Assembly: GCA_003157445.1 (NCBI GenBank)
Contig: PMJN01000329.1
Coordinates: forward strand, 1 to 5,772
DNA: 5,772 nucleotides
DNA from: Micrococcales bacterium
Lineage (GTDB): Bacteria; Actinomycetota; Actinomycetes; Actinomycetales; Dermatophilaceae
Direction of reading: 5' to 3'
Part shown: positions 1 through 5,772 of the stretch, piece after piece
How positions within the stretch are numbered: the stretch's first letter is position 1
Layout: every line of letters begins with the position of its first letter
Notes under the pieces: model-generated
Databases searched by the model: none
The model's input: the letters and a program-made list of their open reading frames with translations, nothing else
Told to the model about the DNA's origin: nothing
Translations under genes and position numbers: made by a program

Positions 1-164
1 GACCCGTCGGTGTCCTTTCGGACAAAGACGAGATCGAGTATGCGAACTAGTCCTTGGTCAACCAGGTCAACCAACAGCGGGAACGCCTCTCCGGTCAACT
101 TGTTGCCTGGAAACTCCACCACCAGGTAGTCAATCGGTCCCATCTGATCCAGATCGTCGCCCAT
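1..164 (-). CDS. DUF6325-like protein, N-terminal part (gene runs off the left edge)
   Basis: This is the first 54 codons of a minus-strand gene whose 3' part lies outside the window. The start is the ATG at 164-162, preceded by AAAGGTG (177-171) with six bases between. The protein opens MGDDLDQMGPIDYLVVEFPG and continues through ..PLLVDLVDQGLVRILDLVFVRKDTDG. The MGPIDYLVVEFPG opening and the LVDLVD..RILDLVFV pattern are what I recognise from small actinobacterial proteins annotated as DUF6325 (DUF1269-like). They are soluble and of unknown biochemical role. A second ATG at 143-141 (residue 8) matches the usual family start but lacks a clear ribosome binding site, so the upstream start is preferred. 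It sits 47 nt downstream of the small membrane protein gene on the same strand and is probably co-transcribed with it. The family call is from memory of the motif, not a search. Confidence 0.8.
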   Translation of the reverse strand, partial: MGDDLDQMGPIDYLVVEFPGNKLTGEAFPLLVDLVDQGLVRILDLVFVRKDTDG

Positions 165-211
165 TTTGTTCACCTTTCACGATTGCCAGCGCGGTTGACT
201 GTGCTGTGATC

Positions 212-403
212 TCAGATTTCGGGCGTCATGCCTCCGCCCCGGTTAGGTAGCAGGGCCCCGATGACCCATAGCAACGGGATGAAGATGCCGAGGATGCCGA
301 GCACGAGATGGCCCTTGCGGAACGTCATGAGGCCGACGGTGAAGATGAAGATGAGGTAGAGGACAGCCAAGACGGTGCCCCCTAACCACTGCATGCCAGA
401 CAT
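212..403 (-). CDS. small two-helix membrane protein of unknown function
   Basis: The gene encodes a 63-residue protein made almost entirely of two hydrophobic segments, about residues 6-26 (WLGGTVLAVLYLIFIFTVGL) and 33-53 (LVLGILGIFIPLLWVIGALL). A short basic turn, FRKGH, separates them and the tail is hydrophilic. By positive-inside reasoning the turn faces the cytoplasm and both ends face out, though such short proteins are hard to orient. The ATG at 403-401 has a purine-rich AAAGGCAGG about six bases upstream; a second ATG at residue 4 is less well placed. The similar small proteins I know of in actinobacteria are annotated only as hypothetical or membrane proteins. It is the promoter-proximal gene of a likely operon with the DUF6325-like gene and is divergent from the large membrane protein at 602. 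No function can be assigned. Confidence 0.8.
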   Translation of the reverse strand: MSGMQWLGGTVLAVLYLIFIFTVGLMTFRKGHLVLGILGIFIPLLWVIGALLPNRGGGMTPEI

Positions 404-601
404 GAGTTGCCTGCCTTTCGTACCGGCGAGCGCGAGGGGTCCCTGGGCTCGTCAACCAGAAGACACCCCTGCCTCGGGGCGCGACTCATCCCGCGAGGGT
501 GATTGGACAGTGTGATCACCCTGCAGGGATGAGGCGTAGGGGCTGGGTTGACCTCGACGATGGGCCGAGAACAGACCGTTCTGACAGGAGAGGTCAGTCC
601 A
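404..601. promoter_or_regulatory. divergent intergenic region with several inverted repeats
   Basis: This 198-nt region separates the minus-strand pair from the plus-strand membrane protein gene and must contain promoters for both. No convincing -35/-10 pair is visible; TTGACC at 548-553 (plus) and TTGACG read on the minus strand (455-450) are isolated -35-like hexamers without good partners. The region is rich in dyad symmetry. It holds AGGGGT (435-440) with ACCCCT (465-470), a nested long inverted repeat at 482-536, the palindrome CCCTGCAGGG (519-528), and AGAAC-N5-GTTCT (568-582). This density is more than expected from ordinary spacer and suggests regulator binding or structured leaders, which is inference. 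Confidence 0.5.
482..536. repeat. nested imperfect palindrome, candidate operator or cruciform
   Basis: Two perfect 8-bp inverted repeats share the same centre (position 509). The outer arms are CTCATCCC (485-492) and GGGATGAG (526-533). The inner arms are AGGGTGAT (496-503) and ATCACCCT (515-522). A symmetric 3-by-3 unpaired step (493-495 and 523-525) separates them, and the central spacer is 11 nt. Two further pairs (482-483 with 535-536) lie outside a single mismatch. It lies almost midway between the two divergent start codons (about 106 bases from one and 93 from the other). That position favours an operator acting on both promoters; a transcribed leader hairpin is the alternative. There is no T-run, so a terminator is unlikely. 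Confidence 0.6.
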
Positions 602-2116
602 GTGGCCACACACTCGCAAGAAGAAGATGAGGGACGGGGCACTGTTGGGCCGACCGAGCCGGAGTCCTCGACCCAGCCTTTGCCGCCTGGGATAGGGACC
701 TCGCGGCAGGACCAGAAGCTGGCCGCAGCAGAGCAAGAGCTGCAGCATCAGCGCGAGCAGCTGGCTTTGTTGAACCAGCAGCTCGACAACCGGGCCCAGC
801 GCAAGGGACGCGTCACCGTGTTTCGCCAGATCGTTGCTGCCGTGCTCGTGTTCGTCGCTGCCTTGGGCGTGACCTTCTCTGTGGTTGGCCTCTGGGCGGG
901 GAACACGACCTTGAACACCGACCGCTGGGTGGCCACCGTCTCACCGCTGAGTCAGGACCCGGCCGTGCGGGCTGCGGTGTCGGCATACACCACTGAACAA
1001 CTCTTCACGAGCCTCAACGTCGAGCAGCGAGTCAAGGCGGCGCTGCCACCCAAGGCGGCCTTTCTGGCTTCACCGCTGAGCGAGCAGGTGCACGGGTTTG
1101 TCCAGAGCTCGGTGACCAAGGCGCTCGCCAGCCCGCAGTTCGCGCAGCTCTGGCCGGCGATCAACCGGGTGGCCCACCAGCAGGCCATGAACATTCTGAA
1201 CAACAACAGCGCTGTGGTGCGCAACAGCGGCCAGACCGTGACGCTGAACCTGCTTCCGGTGGTCAACAACGTCCTGAGCAGCCTCCAGCAGCAGGTCCCG
1301 ACCCTCTTCGGTAAGAGCATCAAACTCCCGACCATCACCAACGGCCAGATACCGGCCGGGCTTCAGAGCAAGATCGAGAGTGCTTTGGGAGTGAAGCTGC
1401 CGGCCAACTTTGCGGCAATCCCCATCTATGAAGGTAACCAGCTCTCGGCGGCGCAGCAGGCAGTGGTGCAGTTCAAGCGCTACGTGGTGGCCCTTGTCGT
1501 GGGCTCGCTGCTCGCTTTCGGGCTCGCCATATGGATCTCCCCTAGGCGCCGGCGTACGACTTTGCAGTTCGGCATCCTGCTTGTCATCACCGTGGTGGCG
1601 CTGACTGTCGTGCTTCGGGCCGTTCGCACCCAGCTGATCGACCAGGTCCCAGCCGGTGTGTATCGGGCCGGGGCCGATGCTGGCGTCCAGATTGTCTTCG
1701 CCACACTCCGAGAGCGGGGAACCCAACTGCTGTGGCTGGGCATCCTGATCGCCGTGGTGGCCTATCTGGTAGGTCCTGGGCGCGGGGCCGTGACGCTGCG
1801 GGACTGGGCGGTCCAGGCCTGGCACTTCCTGTTGCGCCATGCCCGCCGCTTCGGCGCGGTTGTGATCGCCGACGGTCCTGGCTTCGCCCACGCGCACCTC
1901 GATCCGCTGCGGATCGGCGGCGTGGTGGCGGCCGGCATCGCGCTGATCTTCTTCACGTCCTGGGCCGGTCTCTTCTGGATTCTGGTGCTTCTGGGTCTGT
2001 ATGAGCTGTTGGTGACGGCAGTTGCCGCCGTCGGCGGCAGGCCTGGCCCAGGCCAGCCCAGCCCGCGGACCCCAGACCAAGGACAGACGAGCCGATCTTC
2101 GGGGTTGACCGCCTAA
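602..2116 (+). CDS. polytopic membrane protein with leucine-zipper N-terminus and large extracytoplasmic domain
   Basis: The protein has 504 residues if it starts at the GTG at 602, which is preceded by a strong AGGAGAGG (586-593) at eight bases. In-frame upstream starts (TTG 548, ATG 560) lack comparable sites. Residues 1-35 are acidic and proline-rich, likely disordered. Residues 40, 47, 54 and 61 are leucines in exact heptad spacing within a Q/E-rich helix, a likely coiled coil. A basic patch precedes helix 1 (about 75-97). Residues 98-293 form a hydrophilic domain, probably outside the membrane, containing NTDRWVATVSPLSQDPAVRAA. Further helices lie at about 294-312 (followed by RRRR), 321-338, 374-390, 437-453 and 456-475, and the C-terminal tail is G/P/S-rich. 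Charge distribution fits both ends in the cytoplasm. The NTDRWV..VSPL..DPAVR pattern recurs in uncharacterised actinobacterial membrane proteins. No enzymatic motif is visible and the function is unknown. Confidence 0.88.
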   Translation: MATHSQEEDEGRGTVGPTEPESSTQPLPPGIGTSRQDQKLAAAEQELQHQREQLALLNQQLDNRAQRKGRVTVFRQIVAAVLVFVAALGVTFSVVGLWAGNTTLNTDRWVATVSPLSQDPAVRAAVSAYTTEQLFTSLNVEQRVKAALPPKAAFLASPLSEQVHGFVQSSVTKALASPQFAQLWPAINRVAHQQAMNILNNNSAVVRNSGQTVTLNLLPVVNNVLSSLQQQVPTLFGKSIKLPTITNGQIPAGLQSKIESALGVKLPANFAAIPIYEGNQLSAAQQAVVQFKRYVVALVVGSLLAFGLAIWISPRRRRTTLQFGILLVITVVALTVVLRAVRTQLIDQVPAGVYRAGADAGVQIVFATLRERGTQLLWLGILIAVVAYLVGPGRGAVTLRDWAVQAWHFLLRHARRFGAVVIADGPGFAHAHLDPLRIGGVVAAGIALIFFTSWAGLFWILVLLGLYELLVTAVAAVGGRPGPGQPSPRTPDQGQTSRSSGLTA

Positions 2117-2371
2117 CGTGGCCCACTCGTTGCAGATAGGGGCAGCCACACGGTAGAAGGGCCAAGAGGGTATCTGCGCATTGAATCGCCGCAATGGCGT
2201 TGAGCACGGCGGGTGTAACCGACAAGACACGATCTCTGGTGCCCTTGTAGAGGGTCGTGCCTGGGTGTTGACTGTTTCAACTGGACCGGCTTGGTCTGGA
2301 CCCTGGCGGATGGAACTACGTTGTGTGCGCCAGCCGGGGTGGGTAGTCGACCCTCGGAGGGCGGCCGTAGC
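2117..2371 (+). promoter_or_regulatory. spacer upstream of the LAL regulator, with candidate promoter elements
   Basis: This 255-nt gap holds no convincing gene. TTGACT at 2268-2273 is a good -35-like hexamer, but the sequence 17-18 bases downstream (around TTGGTC/TGGTCT, 2291-2297) is a poor -10. The -35-like hexamer lies inside a perfect 15-bp dyad, GTTGA-CTGTT-TCAAC (2267-2281), which could be an operator. Near the end of the previous gene a 7-bp inverted repeat, GCAGATA (2132-2138) with TATCTGC (2171-2177), has a 32-nt spacer. No T-rich tract follows it, so termination there is unproven and read-through from the membrane protein gene is possible. Confidence 0.35.
2356..2361 (+). promoter_or_regulatory. 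ribosome binding site deciding the regulator start
   Basis: GGAGGG is followed after ten bases by GTG at 2372. The longer reading from TTG at 2291 has no comparable site and would add 27 residues not resembling the family. A further in-frame GTG at 2438 has only a weak CAGGT upstream. Confidence 0.55.
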
Positions 2372-5128
2372 GTGAAGCGTGAGACAGGGGATGGGAACCC
2401 GAAGGGTGGCACAGGAATCGCCCAGCAGGTCGACGCTGTGTCTGAGAGATTCACGATCCCGCGGCATTCCGAGGGCTTCGGGCAGCGTCAACGCCTCCTC
2501 GAACGCCTTGAACTGGGCGTGGCCGGACCGCTGACCTTGGTGAGTGCGCCGGCCGGCACGGGCAAGACTGTCCTGGTCTCGCACTGGGCTAGACGTGCTC
2601 AGGCGCGGGGGCCCGTCGCCTGGGTGACTCTGGATGGGCACGACGAGTCGCGGACGAGATTCTGGTGGTCCTTGGCCGAAGGACTTGGACGCTGCGGTGT
2701 GGTTGTGCGCCTGCCTGCTGCGCAGACCGACCCGCAAGATGTCGGGCGTGGTTACGTTGACGCTCTGATGTTGGCACTGCTGGAACGTGCAGAGCTCAAG
2801 CACCCGGAACCGGTGGTTGTGGTAATGGACTGCGAGGCGGATATCTCCGCGGAGGTTGCCGAGGATCTGGAAAGCGCCTTGCACTGCTCTGGGGGGTTGT
2901 TGCGCCTGGTGGTCGCCACCCGGGTGGATCCCGCCCTTCCGCTGCACCGCTACAGACTCGCCGGTAGCGTCGTTGAGGTTCGGGAAGCGGATCTTGCCTT
3001 CACGCTGGACGAGGCGCGAGAGCTCATGATCGGAGCTGGTGTCCAGCTGTCCGAGACGGCGCTGGGCACGATCGTGGCTCGAACCCACGGGTGGGCGGCG
3101 GGACTCCGTTTCGCTGCCGTGTCGGTGGCCAAGGCGGATGACCAGGAACGCGCTGCTGTGGAATTCTCTGGTGACACCGGAGACGTGGCCGAATACCTCA
3201 TCGCCGAGGTGCTCGACGTGCAGCCGGCAGGGCGCCGTCAGTTACTGCTGGAGACCAGCATCGTTGACGTCCTTCGACCTGGCCTGAGCGAGGCCGTTGC
3301 CGGTCCGCAGGCCCAACGCGCTCTGGCCCTGCTCATGCGCGGCAACGCCTTCCTGTGTGAGGTCGCGGACTCTCCTGGCTGCTACACCTACCAACCGCTG
3401 TTTCGGGAGCTTTTGCGAGCGCAGCTGGCCTACGAGTTGCCTGCCAGGGTCCCCGAGCTGCACCGGGCTGCGGCGGCGTGGCTGGCAGATCAGGGACTGG
3501 TGCAGGAAGCGGTTCAGCACTCGGCCGCGGCTTGCGACTGGCAGGGCGCGGCGCGCTACCTCATCGACGACCTCGCGATCGGGCGACTACTGCTGCCTGG
3601 CGGGGATGGGCTCACTTCGGTCCTGGCACGGCTTCCCGACGAAACCCAAGGCGCAGCTGTATCACTGGTGCGTGCAGCCATGGCCATGGCCGTGTTCGAC
3701 CTGGAGGCCTGCGAGGAACATCTGATTCGTGCAGAGAGCCAGCTGGAGGGGGCCCGGACGGCGCGTTGGAGAGCAGCGGCGCTGGCGTTACAGACGCTCA
3801 GACTCAACCACTCCGTGGCGGTGGGCAGGGTCGAGCAAGCCCTGGGGGCGGCTGCATCTGCTGAACGACTCATGCAGATGCAGGTGGGCCAGCGTCTGGG
3901 TGAGCACCCAGAGCTGACTGTCCTTATCGAATCGGGCAAGGGCGCCGCCTGGCTAGCGATGGGGCAGCTCGACGATGCAGTGGAGGCATTCTCAGCCGCT
4001 GCGCGTGCCGCTGAGTGCCCTGGCGGCGAGCACTCGCTGGTCAACTGCCTGGGTCAGCTCGCGATGCTGGCGGCAATGCGTGGCCAGTTGCGAAAGGCCG
4101 GTGAGCTGGCCGCGCGCGTCACCCAAGTCCAGCAGGAAGCCCGCCTCGACACCGAGATGAGTCCTAGCGCCGTCGTTGCCCTGGCTTGGGTGGAGACCGA
4201 GCTGTATGACCTTTCGGCTGCCCGCCGTCATGCCCAGAGGGCGGCAGACTCGTTGTCGTTCGCCGATGACCCGGTGGCGCGCGTGATGTTGGCTCTGGTC
4301 GACTCCCGCGTGCGACGTGCGCGTGGTGATGTCGAAGGAGCCCTGGCCCGCATCGTCGACGCGCTGACCGATGTCCCGCTTCCCCCGCTGTGGCTGAAGG
4401 ACATGCTGCAGATCGAGGAGGCGGAGCTCAATATCGTCAACGGCCAGCCAAAGCTTGCCGCACAGATGGTGGAACGGCTATCTGAGCCGGAGAGCCCCGA
4501 AGGCTTGCTCGTCCTTGCACAGGCAAGGATGGCCACCGGGGAGAGAGTCGAGTCCGCGGCTGGCCTGTCGCGCAGCGCAACGGTATCTCTTCCGACGCGA
4601 GTCGGCGGCTGGCTGCTGGAGGCAACTCGTCAGCTGAACGATGGGGAGGAGCTGCAAGCCGGGCAGGCGCTGGAGCGTTCTCTGCGGCTGGCAGCACCCG
4701 AACGGATGCGACGCCAATTCCGTGAGGCCTCGCCTCAAGTGCGCAGACTCTTGCGCGCGGACCCGCAGCTGGCGGCCGAGCACGGCTGGCTCGGAGCGTC
4801 CAGCTTGGAGGACGTCCATCCATCTGCACCGCCCCGACGGGACCACGAGCCGTCTCCCGATGGCGTCAGACCCGTCTCGAGCCCGCTTCTGGAACCGCTT
4901 ACAGAAAAGGAGCGGGAGGTCCTTGGCCATCTGGCCGCGCTGCTCACAACAGATGAGATCGCCGGCGCCATGTTCGTCTCGGTGAACACCGTCCGCACCC
5001 ATGTGCGCAACATCCTTCGCAAGCTCGGAGCCTCGCGTCGCAATGAGGCCGTACGCCGGGCCCGTGAGTTGGGAATCATCCAGGGCTGGACAACCGCCGA
5101 GCCGGCGGGCGGCTCGCGACCGGCGTAG
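2372..5128 (+). CDS. LAL-type (MalT-like) LuxR family transcriptional regulator
   Basis: This 918-residue protein matches the usual length and order of large ATP-binding LuxR regulators. After a short variable N-terminus comes the entry motif FTIPRHSEGF..RQRLLERL (about 27-46), then Walker A in SAPAGTGKT (58-66) and W-V-T-L-D with RFWWSL (84-101). The Walker B strand VVVVMD ends at D153, but C154 replaces the usual second aspartate. Next come ATRVDP (182-187), THGWAAGL (238-245), the LFRELLR block (343-349) and WLADQG..EAVQHSAAACDW (370-390), as in MalT. Residues about 430-800 are alanine/leucine-rich helical repeats of TPR type, the likely effector or partner surface. A proline-rich linker (811-842) leads to the GerE helix-turn-helix (843-903) with LTEKEREVL, DEIA, and VNTVRTHVRNILRKL. 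The family normally switches by ATP and inducer binding. Its target is unknown; flanking membrane protein genes are candidates. Two TTA leucine codons occur (291 and 473). The exact start is the least certain part. Confidence 0.93.
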   Translation: MKRETGDGNPKGGTGIAQQVDAVSERFTIPRHSEGFGQRQRLLERLELGVAGPLTLVSAPAGTGKTVLVSHWARRAQARGPVAWVTLDGHDESRTRFWWSLAEGLGRCGVVVRLPAAQTDPQDVGRGYVDALMLALLERAELKHPEPVVVVMDCEADISAEVAEDLESALHCSGGLLRLVVATRVDPALPLHRYRLAGSVVEVREADLAFTLDEARELMIGAGVQLSETALGTIVARTHGWAAGLRFAAVSVAKADDQERAAVEFSGDTGDVAEYLIAEVLDVQPAGRRQLLLETSIVDVLRPGLSEAVAGPQAQRALALLMRGNAFLCEVADSPGCYTYQPLFRELLRAQLAYELPARVPELHRAAAAWLADQGLVQEAVQHSAAACDWQGAARYLIDDLAIGRLLLPGGDGLTSVLARLPDETQGAAVSLVRAAMAMAVFDLEACEEHLIRAESQLEGARTARWRAAALALQTLRLNHSVAVGRVEQALGAAASAERLMQMQVGQRLGEHPELTVLIESGKGAAWLAMGQLDDAVEAFSAAARAAECPGGEHSLVNCLGQLAMLAAMRGQLRKAGELAARVTQVQQEARLDTEMSPSAVVALAWVETELYDLSAARRHAQRAADSLSFADDPVARVMLALVDSRVRRARGDVEGALARIVDALTDVPLPPLWLKDMLQIEEAELNIVNGQPKLAAQMVERLSEPESPEGLLVLAQARMATGERVESAAGLSRSATVSLPTRVGGWLLEATRQLNDGEELQAGQALERSLRLAAPERMRRQFREASPQVRRLLRADPQLAAEHGWLGASSLEDVHPSAPPRRDHEPSPDGVRPVSSPLLEPLTEKEREVLGHLAALLTTDEIAGAMFVSVNTVRTHVRNILRKLGASRRNEAVRRARELGIIQGWTTAEPAGGSRPA

Positions 5129-5167
5129 ATCCACCCCGGCGTTGCTGCCCCTTAAGATGCGCGGCTG

Positions 5168-5195
5168 CCCTGAGGTGACCGTGCTGCCTTCAGGG
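5168..5195 (+). terminator. hairpin after the regulator gene, possible weak terminator
   Basis: CCCTGAGG (5168-5175) pairs with CCTTCAGGG (5187-5195, using 5188-5195). The stem has eight pairs, one of them G-T, and a 12-base loop. It lies 40 bases after the regulator stop codon. It is followed by GTAAATTC rather than a T-run, so it is not a classical intrinsic terminator; many actinobacterial terminators do lack a T-run. Confidence 0.35.
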
Positions 5196-5201
5196 GTAAA
5201 T

Positions 5202-5218
5202 TCATCCACCGCGGATGA
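5202..5218. repeat. short inverted repeat TCATCC-N5-GGATGA, candidate operator
   Basis: The arms TCATCC (5202-5207) and GGATGA (5213-5218) are perfect and separated by ACCGC. The same six-base arms form the core of the outer arms of the nested palindrome at 482-536, and GGATGAGGC is shared exactly (527-535 and 5213-5221). It lies about 70 bases upstream of the DUF7144-like start codon, a reasonable place for an operator. Confidence 0.4.
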
Positions 5219-5277
5219 GGCTGCACCTTCGGCACGAGATCAGTCTTTAAGTGCTCGAAACGCACTATACCTTCGTT

Positions 5278-5284
5278 GGAGGAG
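5278..5284 (+). promoter_or_regulatory. strong ribosome binding site for the DUF7144-like gene
   Basis: GGAGGAG lies five bases before the ATG at 5290. It fixes that start over the longer in-frame reading from 5251, which would place the ribosome binding site inside the gene. Confidence 0.75.
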
Positions 5285-5289
5285 TCATC

Positions 5290-5757
5290 ATGGCTAGCAG
5301 TACGTCGATGTCAGGTGGCGGCGCCACGGTTTCTGGACGTGCCACTGAAAATCAGCCCGAGGTCACCGGCTGGGTCGGCTGGATCGTGTTTGCCGGCACC
5401 ATGATGGCGATTCTCGGCGTGTTCCACATGTTTGAGGGCCTCATTGCGCTGTTCCGCCACGCCTACATTGCATTCCCAACCCAGGGGCTTACCGTCCAGG
5501 TGAGCTACACCGGCTGGGGCTGGCTGCAGCTCATCGCCGGAGCACTGGTCTTCTTGGCCGGGCTAGCCCTGTTCACAGGTCGGATGTGGGCCCGGACGGT
5601 GGCAGTCATCCTGGTGGCAGTCAGCGCGCTGGTCAACTTCGCGTGGGCCACGAGTTTCCCCGTCTGGTCGCTGACGCTGTTGGCGATCGACTTCTTTGTG
5701 CTCTACGCGATCATCGCGCATGGCGGAGAGATGAAGGTGGCCAGAGAGGCGGAGTAA
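5290..5757 (+). CDS. DUF7144-like four-helix membrane protein
   Basis: The protein has 155 residues. The N-terminal 25 residues are polar (S/G/T-rich) and likely cytoplasmic. Four hydrophobic helices follow, at about residues 30-55, 76-97, 102-120 and 124-143, and the tail is short and charged. Diagnostic blocks are GWVGWIVFAGTMM..LGVFHMFEGLIALF, YTGWGWLQLIAGALVFLAGLALF, GRMWARTVAVILVAVSALVNFAW and FPVWSLTLLAIDFFVLYAI. This W-rich pattern is the one I know from actinobacterial proteins annotated as DUF7144 family membrane proteins, whose biochemical role is unknown. The gene is 161 nt downstream of the regulator on the same strand. The intervening hairpins and its own ribosome binding site suggest separate or partly separate expression. 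It ends in TAA at 5755-5757; the remaining 15 bases of the window show nothing. Confidence 0.88.
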   Translation: MASSTSMSGGGATVSGRATENQPEVTGWVGWIVFAGTMMAILGVFHMFEGLIALFRHAYIAFPTQGLTVQVSYTGWGWLQLIAGALVFLAGLALFTGRMWARTVAVILVAVSALVNFAWATSFPVWSLTLLAIDFFVLYAIIAHGGEMKVAREAE

Positions 5758-5772
5758 CTCCTTGCGCTTGGG

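Larger units (their letters stand above)
5129..5289 (+). promoter_or_regulatory. spacer with two hairpins upstream of the DUF7144-like gene
   Basis: This 161-nt gap holds no gene. It contains a hairpin at 5168-5195, a second at 5202-5218, and the dyad AGTGC-N7-GCACT (5250-5266) overlapping TATAC (5266-5270). TATAC resembles the start of a -10 element, but no good -35 lies 16-18 bases upstream and the transcript would start almost at the ribosome binding site. The promoter assignment is therefore weak. Confidence 0.35.

Noticed and set aside
194..202. GTTGACTGT repeated at 194-202 and 2267-2275
   Set aside because: A shared 9-mer is expected by chance several times in a window of this size, and the first copy lies between co-directional genes on the opposite strand.
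243..455. Second minus-strand frame overlapping the small two-helix membrane protein
   Set aside because: It is an out-of-frame, arginine/histidine-rich reading. The 212-403 frame has a ribosome binding site and coherent membrane helices.
569..581. LexA/SOS box
   Set aside because: GAAC and GTTC are separated by five bases, not the four of the actinobacterial consensus, and the neighbouring gene is not a known SOS gene.
548..601. Upstream TTG (548) or ATG (560) starts for the membrane protein
   Set aside because: Neither has a good ribosome binding site, while GTG at 602 has AGGAGAGG at ideal spacing.
2181..2375. Open frame of 64 codons ending in a GTGA overlap with the regulator start
   Set aside because: The overlap looks like translational coupling, but the frame starts at TTG without a ribosome binding site and its product resembles nothing I recognise. 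Most likely chance.
1070..3088. Long open frame of 672 codons on the minus strand
   Set aside because: It lies opposite two well-supported plus-strand genes and spans their intergenic gap. Its composition is rich in R, H, Q and P with no recognisable motif, as expected for the antisense of high-GC coding DNA.
4478..5209. Open frame of 243 codons on the minus strand opposite the end of the regulator
   Set aside because: It overlaps the conserved helix-turn-helix coding region of the regulator, has low-complexity antisense composition, and has no recognised domain.

Overview
The window looks like chromosomal DNA from a high-GC actinobacterium. GC-rich third codon positions dominate, GTG starts follow purine-rich ribosome binding sites, and the recognisable families (DUF6325-like, DUF7144-like, a large LAL/MalT-type LuxR regulator) are typical of Actinomycetota. 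The genus cannot be fixed from sequence alone. There are no RNA genes, CRISPR repeats, insertion sequences or phage genes.

Layout: on the minus strand a small two-helix membrane protein gene (212-403) is followed 47 nt later by a DUF6325-like gene that runs off the left edge (1-164); they probably form an operon. Divergent from them, on the plus strand, is a 504-residue membrane protein (602-2116) with a leucine-zipper-like cytoplasmic N-terminus, a large extracytoplasmic domain and about six membrane helices. The 198-nt divergent intergenic region holds the most striking non-coding signal, a nested two-step inverted repeat centred on position 509. After a 255-nt gap comes a 918-residue LAL-family regulator (2372-5128) with an N-terminal STAND ATPase, a helical-repeat middle and a C-terminal GerE/LuxR helix-turn-helix. 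After another 161-nt gap with two hairpins comes a 155-residue four-helix membrane protein of DUF7144 type (5290-5757).

Taken together, one ATP-dependent regulator lies among three genes for uncharacterised membrane proteins and one for a small soluble DUF protein, with no metabolic enzyme in view. The simplest reading, which is inference, is an actinobacterial envelope or stress-associated locus whose divergent promoters and downstream gene may be controlled by the LAL protein. The arm sequence TCATCC/GGATGA occurs as an inverted repeat upstream of both the divergent pair and the DUF7144 gene, which makes it a candidate shared operator. Nothing here proves a new system.
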